Assembly: GCA_003488105.1 (NCBI GenBank)
Contig: DNMS01000029.1
Coordinates: 1 to 7,086 of the forward strand
Length of the DNA: 7,086 bases
Origin: Rhodospirillaceae bacterium
Lineage (GTDB): Bacteria; Pseudomonadota; Alphaproteobacteria; Rhodospirillales_A; Casp-alpha2
Direction of reading: 5' to 3'
Shown here: positions 1 to 5,264 of the stretch, piece by piece
Numbering within the stretch: position 1 is the first letter of the stretch
Layout of the letters: each line of letters begins with the position of its first letter
Translations under genes and position numbers: made by a program
Notes under the pieces: model-generated
Told to the model about the DNA's origin: nothing
Database searches by the model: none
What the model saw: only the letters and a program-made list of their open reading frames with translations

Positions 1-928
1 GACCAAAGTCTACCCCTATGGCGCCGTGACGAAGAAACTGGCCGGCAAAGAGATCGCCGAACTGAAATTACTCAGGGATTCCGGCGCCCTTGCCTTCACC
101 GACGGCGTCCGGACGATCGCCGATCCCCTGGTTCTGCGCCAAGCATTGGCCTACGCCGCGACCTTCGGCCTGGTGATCTGCCATCAGGCGGAGGAACCGT
201 CGCTTGCCGAGGGCGGCGTCATGAACCTGGGGGAGAATTCGACCCGCCTGGGCTTGTCTGGCATCCCCCGCGAAGCCGAGATCATCATCATCGAACGCGA
301 CATCCGTCTGGTCGAGATGACCGACGGGCGCCTGCATTTCGTCAACGTATCGACGGCGGAAAGCGTCGAGGTCATCCGCCGCGCCAAGGATCGGGGCCTG
401 GCCATTACCTGCGACACGGCCCCGCCCTATTTCGCTCTCAACGAACACGCCATCGGCGACTACCGCACCTTTGCCAAACTGACCCCGCCGCTGCGCGACG
501 AGGACGACCGCCAGGCCATCGTGCAGGCGATCAGCAACGGGGTGATCGACTGCGTCGCATCCGACCACACGCCGCAGGACGAGGAATCAAAGCGCCTGCC
601 CTTCGCCCAGGCGGCATCGGGCGGCGTCGGCCTGCAAACCCTGTTGCCGATGACGCTGGAGCTCTACCACAACGGCCATCTGTCCCTGCTCAAGGCACTC
701 GACCTGGTGACCCGGGCACCGGCCGCGCTCATGGCGATGGATGCCGGCTATCTGAAGCCGGGCGCCCCCGCCGACCTGGTGTTGTTCGATCCCGACCGCA
801 GTTGGAAGGTTTCCTCCGACGTGCTGCTCTCCAAATCAAAGAATTCCCCGTTCGACGGGCGGCCCGTGCAGGGCATGGTCCTGCGCACCGTGATCGACGG
901 CCGCACCGTCCACACCCACGGGGCCTGA
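1..928 (+). CDS. pyrC: Dihydroorotase, class I type (3' part; 5' end outside window)
   Basis: The frame is open from base 2, so the gene starts upstream; a GTG at 26 is internal because the eight codons before it (TKVYPYGA) already match the family. About 308 C-terminal residues are visible. Dihydroorotase interconverts N-carbamoyl-aspartate and dihydroorotate in cytosolic pyrimidine synthesis. Family marks are KVYPYGAVTK, the metal-ligand histidine in ICHQAEEPSL (codon 182-184), DTAPPYF, DYRTFAKLTPPLR, the catalytic aspartate in ASDHTPQDEESKR (codon 563-565), and the C-terminal amidohydrolase strand GAPADLVLFDPD. One feature is odd: at LHFVNVSTAES the second histidine of the usual HxxHVST motif is Asn (codon 344-346), so one expected metal ligand is missing. 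It could therefore be an active variant or a non-catalytic partner of aspartate transcarbamoylase, like PyrC' of Pseudomonas. The stop lies 4 nt before plsY, suggesting an operon. The family assignment is firm; catalytic competence is not. Confidence 0.93.
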   Translation, partial: TKVYPYGAVTKKLAGKEIAELKLLRDSGALAFTDGVRTIADPLVLRQALAYAATFGLVICHQAEEPSLAEGGVMNLGENSTRLGLSGIPREAEIIIIERDIRLVEMTDGRLHFVNVSTAESVEVIRRAKDRGLAITCDTAPPYFALNEHAIGDYRTFAKLTPPLRDEDDRQAIVQAISNGVIDCVASDHTPQDEESKRLPFAQAASGGVGLQTLLPMTLELYHNGHLSLLKALDLVTRAPAALMAMDAGYLKPGAPADLVLFDPDRSWKVSSDVLLSKSKNSPFDGRPVQGMVLRTVIDGRTVHTHGA

Positions 929-932
929 GCCC

Positions 933-1568
933 ATGGCCGGTGGACTGGACAGCAATCTCGCATTCGCCCTGGCCGCCCTCGGCGGCTATCTGTTGGGGTC
1001 GGTGCCCTTTGGCCTTGTCTTCACGCGCATGGCGGGCCTGGGCGACATCCGAACCATGGGCTCGGGCAATATCGGGGCGACCAACGTGTTGCGCACCGGG
1101 CGCAAGGGCTTGGCCTTGGCCACGCTGATCTGTGATTGCGGCAAGGGGGCGGCGGCGGCACTTGCGGCGGCCCATCTATGGGGTGCTGAGGCCGGCATGA
1201 TCGCCGGGTTCGCCGGCGTCGTCGGGCACAATTTCCCGATCTGGCTGCGCTTCAAGGGCGGCAAGGGCGTGGCGACCACGCTTGGCGTGCTGCTGGCCGT
1301 GAATATCATGGTCGGGCTGGCCGCCTGCGCGACCTGGCTGCTGGTCGCCGGTGTCTTCCGTTATTCATCCCTGGCCGCTTTGGGTGCCCTGGTCGCGGCC
1401 CCGGCCTATGCCTATTGGATCGACGGCATGCCCATGGCCTGGATGGCGGGCGGCTTGGCTATCCTGGCGGTTATCCGACACCGGGCGAACATCCAGCGAC
1501 TGATCACCGGCCAGGAAAGCAAGATCGGCCAAAAATCCGACCCGACGGACACGCCGCCGAGCACTTAG
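933..1568 (+). CDS. plsY: Glycerol-3-phosphate acyltransferase PlsY
   Basis: A 211-aa integral membrane enzyme. PlsY transfers an acyl group from acyl-phosphate to glycerol-3-phosphate, making lysophosphatidate, the first membrane-bound step of phospholipid synthesis. The family motifs appear in order: LGSVPFG (residues 21-27), GSGNIGATNVLR (43-54), the DxxKG element in CDCGKG (about 68-72), GHNFPIWLRFKGGKG (98-112) and the C-terminal HRANIQRLITGQE (183-195). Hydrophobic stretches at about 9-30, 86-100, 115-140, 145-161 and 168-182 fit the usual multi-span topology. A hydrophilic tail rich in Ser, Thr and Pro follows the last motif. Length is normal for the family. The ATG at 933 lies 4 nt after the pyrC stop with only a weak G-rich ribosome site, so translation is probably coupled to pyrC. 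The stop is 5 nt from the stop of the convergent small membrane-protein gene. In many alphaproteobacteria dprA follows directly; here it is displaced by about 5.3 kb. Confidence 0.96.
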   Translation: MAGGLDSNLAFALAALGGYLLGSVPFGLVFTRMAGLGDIRTMGSGNIGATNVLRTGRKGLALATLICDCGKGAAAALAAAHLWGAEAGMIAGFAGVVGHNFPIWLRFKGGKGVATTLGVLLAVNIMVGLAACATWLLVAGVFRYSSLAALGALVAAPAYAYWIDGMPMAWMAGGLAILAVIRHRANIQRLITGQESKIGQKSDPTDTPPST

Positions 1569-1573
1569 CCGCG

Positions 1574-1918
1574 TTAGAGGTCCCTGTTCAGCATCTGCGC
1601 GCAGGCGGAAACCACACCGGATTCCGGCTCGCTTGCACCCGGCAGGGCGGTTGCGAAATCCTTCGCAAGACCTTCACGCACCGCGCGGGCTTCTGATTGA
1701 TAGCCTTGCAGGTCCGGCGCATTCGCCATTTTCTTCACATGATCGACGGCGCGGGCAGCGCAAATGGATGCCTGCGCATTGATCCTGGCATCCTGCACCT
1801 CGCTCTGATTCGTGCTCGCGCTGACCACCCAATTATTGCTGAAGGCCAGGACGGCAAGGACGAATGCCCCCGTGCCCGCACCAAGCAAAAAGGGGCTCGT
1901 CATTTTCGGCAGTGTCAT
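1574..1918 (-). CDS. Small single-pass membrane protein, unknown function (114 aa)
   Basis: The frame is open further upstream, but the ATG at 1918 is chosen because AGGAG lies 6 nt before it and the protein then opens with a membrane segment. The product starts MTLPKMTSPF, has one hydrophobic helix at about residues 9-27 (rich in Gly, Ala, Leu, Val), then FSNNWVVS and a soluble, mostly helical C-terminal part of about 80 residues. Two cysteines, in ASICAAR (53) and SACAQML (106), flank that part and could form a disulfide if it faces the periplasm. The layout resembles, from memory, a family of short hypothetical proteins common in Rhizobiales and Rhodospirillales, with a helix, a conserved Trp and two late Cys; I cannot name it or give it a function. 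It is tail to tail with plsY, and its upstream side is the AT-rich island. Codon use looks native. It is likely real, given the ribosome site, the membrane segment and the plausible composition. Confidence 0.72.
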   Translation of the reverse strand: MTLPKMTSPFLLGAGTGAFVLAVLAFSNNWVVSASTNQSEVQDARINAQASICAARAVDHVKKMANAPDLQGYQSEARAVREGLAKDFATALPGASEPESGVVSACAQMLNRDL

Positions 1919-1924
1919 GCATCG

Positions 1925-1929
1925 CTCCT
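1925..1929 (-). promoter_or_regulatory. Ribosome binding site deciding the start of the small membrane-protein gene
   Basis: The minus strand reads AGGAG followed by six bases and ATG at 1918. This is the best ribosome site in the open frame and favours the 114-aa form over the longer 149-codon reading, whose extra N-terminal residues look like untranslated leader. Confidence 0.7.
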
Positions 1930-1954
1930 GTAGATTGATTAAAATACGGCGCCT

Positions 1955-1974
1955 GCCATCGGCATACCGACGGC
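1955..1974 (-). other. Hairpin in the leader of the small membrane-protein gene
   Basis: On the minus strand GCCGTCGG, loop TATG, CCGATGGC can form an 8-bp stem with one G-U pair. It lies 37-56 nt before the ATG at 1918. No T-run follows directly (AGGCGCCG comes first), so it is not a standard intrinsic terminator. It could be a leader structure or a protein-binding dyad. The pairing is visible; any role is unknown. Confidence 0.4.
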
Positions 1975-2030
1975 AAATGAAACTCGACAATGGCGAGTGG
2001 CTGATTACGTCATAAAATATCAAAACACCG

Positions 2031-2196
2031 CATTATGTAATAATATAATTTAATATAACTTAATTTTCAATAAATATTATTTTAATGTAATTTTATTAAT
2101 GAGATTTGATTATATTAATAATATTAAAAATAATTATACAATGAATACATTATTTTATAAAAAATAACTTAGTTATTATTTGAATGTAATTTAAAT
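2031..2196. other. AT-rich non-coding island (about 91% A+T)
   Basis: I count about 15 G or C bases in these 166 bp, while the flanking genes are clearly GC-rich. No frame has a credible gene. It contains adjacent near-identical 10-mers (TAATATAATT then TAATATAACT, 2041-2060), T/A tracts that continue at roughly 10-bp spacing to about 2080, three copies of ATGTAAT (2035, 2085, 2184), two of them extended to AATGTAATTT (2084-2093 and 2183-2192), and a dyad at 2163-2177. It lies downstream of the histidine kinase and upstream of the small membrane-protein gene, both read leftward. DNA of this kind is often curved and bound by nucleoid proteins, and such segments can mark junctions of transferred DNA. 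Either role here is inference. Confidence 0.85.
2157..2177 (-). terminator. Possible weak terminator of the histidine kinase gene
   Basis: On the minus strand AATAACT, one base, AGTTATT is followed at once by TTTT. The dyad (2163-2177) is perfect over 7 bp per arm and lies about 29 nt after the kinase stop codon. A hairpin with a realistic loop would keep only about 5-6 pairs, nearly all A-T, so it is weak. The same dyad could instead be an operator. Confidence 0.25.
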
Positions 2197-2205
2197 CCCG
2201 CGACC

Positions 2206-3879
2206 TCAGGTAGATTCGGCCCCGTCCACCCGCCCGCCCCGGCCAATTGCCGAACTGTCCAAATGCAGACGCACCGTGACCGTCGTGCCATGCCCGATCC
2301 TGCTGTGAATGACGATTTCACCGGCGTGCATGTCGATCAACGACTTTGAAATGGCCAGGCCGAGTCCCCATCCCCTGTCCGAGGTATAGGGATTGGCGGC
2401 TTTACGCGTGAAGGGGTTCATGATCTGGGACAGGCGCGCTGGTTCGATCCCGACGCCAGTATCGGCGACCGTAAGGACAAGGAGGCCATTCACAACCCCG
2501 GCTGTCACCGTCACGCTGCCGCCGTCCGGGGTGAACTTGACCGCGTTGGACAACAGATTCAACAGGACCTGCTTGATCGCCCGGCGATCAGCCTTCAACC
2601 GCGGCAGACCATCGGGCACGTCCTCGCGCAGCATGACGCCTTTTTCGCCGGCCCGCTCGCGCACGGTATGAACGCATTCGCCGATCAGGCCACGGACCTC
2701 GACAATGCCGATCTCCAGCGCGGTCCTGCCGGCCTCGATCGCGGAAATGTCCAGGACATCATTGACCAGATCCAACAGATGTTTGGCGCTGGAATGGATG
2801 TCGTTGGCGTATTCGCGGTATTTGCCCGCGCCGGGCGGGCCGAAGTACTGATTAAACAGAATATCGGAAAACCCGAGAATCGCATTGAGCGGCGTGCGCA
2901 GTTCGTGGCTCATGGCGGCCAGGAATTCCGACTTCGCGCGGTTTGCCTGCTGGGCGGCATCCTTGGCCGCCTCGGCCTCCTGTCGCGCCCGCTTCAAAAG
3001 TTCCGTCGACCGCGCCGTCTCCAGGTCCAGGCGCAGGTTGGCATAGATGATTGTGGCACCAAGCAGGAACAGCGCCACTGCACCCGCGACGTTCAACCAC
3101 AACAAGCCCGATCGCGTCGGCCAGCCGCCCATCGGCTCGCCGGCGATGACCCAGGTGCCGGAAACCAGGTGGACGTCCAGATACACTGGATCGCCGTCCG
3201 TGACCGACGGATCGCCCCAGAACACCTCGCCGCTGCGGCCCGTCCCGTCACGCCCGATCAGGGCCAGGCGATAATGCTCCTGATAATCCGACAGTCCGGC
3301 ATTCTGAACGAAGGCGTCAAAATCAATCACTGTCGAGACAAGCCCCCACAGTTCAGAGGCCTGCCAGCCTTCCGGAAAAATGAACACAGGGAACCGAGCG
3401 ATAATGCCGACCCCGCCCTGAACGAGATCAAGCGGCCCGGCGATCACCACGATGTTTTCCTTGATGGTTCGCTGAACCTCGCGCCATTGCCCCGGACTCT
3501 TCCGGTAATCCAGGCCAATCGCCTTCTCGTTGCCTTCCAGTGGATAGACGTGACTGATAACGAGATTCTTCGCCAGGGCCATGTTGCGCACCTGCCCGCC
3601 CGCCGATTCCATGAGATCGGCAGCGACTGCGGAAAACTCACTTTGACTTAAGTTCGGCCGCGCCTTGACGTAGCTGATCAGCCCCCGAATCAACTGAATG
3701 TCCGCGTTTATGGAACTTTCCAGGCGGACGCGAAGCTTGCCCAGTTCTTCGGCCGTCTCCAGGCGCGCTTGCGTCTCTGTTGCCCGCAGGGCGTATTGTT
3801 CCGCCAGAAACCCGCCCAAGGCGCAGGCCGCGGCGAGAATTCCCATTCGGATAAGTGTGGTGATGTATTGCGTCCGCAT
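2206..3879 (-). CDS. CHASE-domain membrane sensor histidine kinase (orphan)
   Basis: A 557-aa sensor kinase. The ATG at 3879 (MRTQYITTLIRMG) is chosen because it places a short basic N-terminus before the first membrane helix; the longer open frame to 4056 runs into the divergent emrA promoter and has no protein-like signature. No strong ribosome site is visible. Order: helix 1 (about 10-30); periplasmic CHASE-like region (about 50-195) with IGLDYRKSP, IAGPLDLVQGG and VGIIARFPVFIF; a further extracytoplasmic stretch to about 255; helix 2 (about 258-281); a short coiled coil (285-318); HisKA with phospho-acceptor His325 in AAMSHELRTPLN; and an ATPase domain with the N box NLLSNAVKF (Asn445), G1 box DTGVGI (473-478) and G2 box GWGLGLAI (503-510). 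No receiver or PAS domain follows. CHASE domains bind small extracellular ligands; the ligand here is unknown. All catalytic motifs are present, so it should autophosphorylate. No response regulator lies nearby. It is head to head with emrAB, suggesting a role in envelope or toxic-compound sensing, which is inference. Confidence 0.93.
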   Translation of the reverse strand: MRTQYITTLIRMGILAAACALGGFLAEQYALRATETQARLETAEELGKLRVRLESSINADIQLIRGLISYVKARPNLSQSEFSAVAADLMESAGGQVRNMALAKNLVISHVYPLEGNEKAIGLDYRKSPGQWREVQRTIKENIVVIAGPLDLVQGGVGIIARFPVFIFPEGWQASELWGLVSTVIDFDAFVQNAGLSDYQEHYRLALIGRDGTGRSGEVFWGDPSVTDGDPVYLDVHLVSGTWVIAGEPMGGWPTRSGLLWLNVAGAVALFLLGATIIYANLRLDLETARSTELLKRARQEAEAAKDAAQQANRAKSEFLAAMSHELRTPLNAILGFSDILFNQYFGPPGAGKYREYANDIHSSAKHLLDLVNDVLDISAIEAGRTALEIGIVEVRGLIGECVHTVRERAGEKGVMLREDVPDGLPRLKADRRAIKQVLLNLLSNAVKFTPDGGSVTVTAGVVNGLLVLTVADTGVGIEPARLSQIMNPFTRKAANPYTSDRGWGLGLAISKSLIDMHAGEIVIHSRIGHGTTVTVRLHLDSSAIGRGGRVDGAEST

Positions 3880-3906
3880 CGCACCGACCAATGAGTGCCT
3901 GCGTTG

Positions 3907-3914
3907 AATATATA
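3907..3914 (-). promoter_or_regulatory. Possible -10 element of the histidine kinase promoter
   Basis: The minus strand reads TATATATT about 28-35 nt before the ATG at 3879, giving TATATT, five of six matches to the sigma-70 -10 consensus. No good -35 box lies 16-18 bp upstream, so the assignment is weak or activator-dependent. The adjacent plus-strand TATACAA (3911-3917) recurs in the emrA palindrome. Confidence 0.3.
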
Positions 3915-3948
3915 CAAGCCTGGCCTGGGTCGCCGGAATTTTTGCACT

Positions 3949-3969
3949 GCGGCATAAAATGCATGCCGC
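3949..3969. repeat. Perfect inverted repeat in the divergent promoter region
   Basis: GCGGCAT, 7 nt, ATGCCGC: two exact 7-bp arms. It lies between the kinase start (3879) and the emrA start (4104) and is bracketed by a direct repeat TTTGCAC at 3941-3947 and 3983-3989, 42 bp apart (about four helical turns). No T-run follows, and the place between two divergent genes suits a regulator site better than a terminator. The binding protein is unknown. Confidence 0.5.
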
Positions 3970-4029
3970 CGCTCTCTTCCCATTTGCACAAAACCCGCGC
4001 TGAGCGGTTGCCCATGGCGAATGGCCTAC

Positions 4030-4057
4030 TTTCCAATTGCTGCCAATTGTATACAAT
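4030..4057 (+). promoter_or_regulatory. Candidate sigma-70 promoter of emrAB
   Basis: TTTCCA (4030-4035), a 16-bp spacer, then TACAAT (4052-4057) match the -35 and -10 consensus at 4 of 6 and 5 of 6 bases. Transcription would start near 4064, about 40 nt before the emrA ATG. The -10 box lies inside the 12-bp palindrome, so a protein bound there would block the polymerase. Confidence 0.45.
4046..4057. promoter_or_regulatory. Operator-like perfect palindrome ATTGTATACAAT
   Basis: A 12-bp exact palindrome 46 nt before emrA. The CCAATTG that enters its left arm (4043-4049) is repeated exactly 10 bp upstream (4033-4039), on the same face of the helix. The core TTGTATACAA resembles operators described for GntR/FadR-class repressors, from memory. 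It overlaps the predicted -10 box, so repression of emrAB is the simple reading. No GntR gene is in the window. Confidence 0.5.
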
Positions 4058-4090
4058 GCCTGATAAAATTAAGAACCGTTGCCGAGAAAC

Positions 4091-4096
4091 AGAGGA
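4091..4096 (+). promoter_or_regulatory. Ribosome binding site deciding the emrA start
   Basis: AGAGGA lies 7 nt before the ATG at 4104. This fixes the start there; the open frame continues to 3891 upstream, but that stretch covers the promoter and operator-like sequences and encodes nothing like the family. Confidence 0.75.
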
Positions 4097-4103
4097 AAAT
4101 TCC

Positions 4104-5264
4104 ATGCCGGACACCACGGATATCGATCCGAGGTCAGATGCCAATGCGTCATCCGCCACAGATTTCGCAGAAGAAGCCGCCCGCCTGAAGGCGCGCAAAC
4201 GCCGCTTTGCAATCGCGCTCGTCATCGGTGTGCTGGGCACCTTGTTCGGGGGCCTGGAAATTCATGACCGCGTCACCAACATCCATGAAGTTGACGCCCG
4301 CATCGGCGGCGACCTGATTACCGTATCGTCCCGCGTTGCCGGCTGGGTCACCTCGATCAGCGTCACGGAAGGCGACGACGTCGAGCCGAACACAGTCCTG
4401 TTGGCCATCGATTCCCGTGAATCGGCGCTGAAGGCCCGCGAACTGGAGGCCCAGATCGCCAGCCTACGCGCGGAAAAGGAACGCACCCTGGCGGAGAAAC
4501 GCCTGGTCGATAAGGAAACCGCCGCCAAATTGAAGTCCGAGCAGGCACGTCTGGTCGGCGCCCAGGTCACCGTGTCATCCCTGGACCCGCAGCTTGAGCT
4601 CGCCAAACGCGAGCACGAGCGGTCTAAATCCCTGTTCCAGACGCGTGTCGTGTCCCGCCGCCAGTTGGACCAGGCGGAGACCGAACTGAAGAAGATCGAA
4701 CGCGAACACCGTATCGCCGTCGCCGACCTGCATTCGGCCGAGGCCAAGTTGGCCGAGGTCGAGGCCGAGCGCGAGCGCCTGCATGTGCTGGACAGCGCCG
4801 TCGCCGTGTACATCCACCGTGAACAGGAATTGCAGGCCAAGCTGGATGAACAGCGCCTGGACCATTCCGACCGCACAATCCGCAGCGCCATCAGCGGCGT
4901 CGTCGACAAGACCTTCGTCGAAGTCGGCGAATACGTCACGCCCGGCCAGCGCCTGGCCCTGATCCACGACCCGGACGTCATCTGGATCGACGCCAACATC
5001 AAGGAAACGGACATCCGCAAGACCAAGGTCGGCGATGTCGTCCAGGTTTCCGTCGATGCCTATCCAGACCGCGAATTCACAGGCAAGGTCCAGGTCATCG
5101 GTAACGCAACCACCGCGGAATTCGCGCTTTTGCCCAGCCCGAACCCCAGCGGCAACTTCACCAAGATCACCCAACGTCTGCCGGTGCGCATCGCCATAGA
5201 CCAGCAGGACCGCCTGCTGCGCCCCGGGATGATGGTCGAAATCAAGATCGACGTTGACCAGTAA
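4104..5264 (+). CDS. emrA: EmrA-type membrane-fusion (HlyD family) efflux protein
   Basis: A 386-aa periplasmic adaptor that links an inner-membrane MFS pump to an outer-membrane channel for export of toxic, often hydrophobic, compounds. Order: cytoplasmic N-tail (1-33), one membrane helix (about 34-52), first half of the lipoyl domain (about 66-105, IGGDLITVSSRVAGWV), a long charged alpha-helical hairpin (about 106-252, rich in Glu, Lys, Arg, Ala), second lipoyl half (about 256-290, IRSAISGVVDKTFVEVGEYV), then the beta-barrel region with the EmrA hallmark ATTAEFALLP and SGNFTKITQRLPVRI (336-363) and a terminal PGMMVEIKI. That hallmark separates EmrA from AcrA-like adaptors. Length is typical for the family. 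The start is set by AGAGGA 7 nt upstream. The gene overlaps emrB by 11 nt, and an outer-membrane TolC-like partner must be encoded elsewhere. The family is certain; the substrate is not known. Confidence 0.94.
   Translation: MPDTTDIDPRSDANASSATDFAEEAARLKARKRRFAIALVIGVLGTLFGGLEIHDRVTNIHEVDARIGGDLITVSSRVAGWVTSISVTEGDDVEPNTVLLAIDSRESALKARELEAQIASLRAEKERTLAEKRLVDKETAAKLKSEQARLVGAQVTVSSLDPQLELAKREHERSKSLFQTRVVSRRQLDQAETELKKIEREHRIAVADLHSAEAKLAEVEAERERLHVLDSAVAVYIHREQELQAKLDEQRLDHSDRTIRSAISGVVDKTFVEVGEYVTPGQRLALIHDPDVIWIDANIKETDIRKTKVGDVVQVSVDAYPDREFTGKVQVIGNATTAEFALLPSPNPSGNFTKITQRLPVRIAIDQQDRLLRPGMMVEIKIDVDQ

Noticed and set aside
68..568. A 166-codon minus-strand frame opposite pyrC
   Set aside because: Shadow of a GC-rich coding region; pyrC is clear on the plus strand.
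2031..2196. AT-rich island as a replication origin
   Set aside because: No DnaA-box cluster, iteron set or replication gene is visible; A+T richness alone is not enough.
2668..3651. A 327-codon open frame on the plus strand opposite the histidine kinase
   Set aside because: The composition is Arg/Gln-rich and shows no recognisable motif; the kinase frame explains the same DNA completely.
3880..4056. N-terminal extension of the histidine kinase frame by 59 codons
   Set aside because: It would run across the divergent promoter and overlap the emrA upstream region, has no membrane or domain signature, and sits before a natural basic-plus-helix N-terminus.
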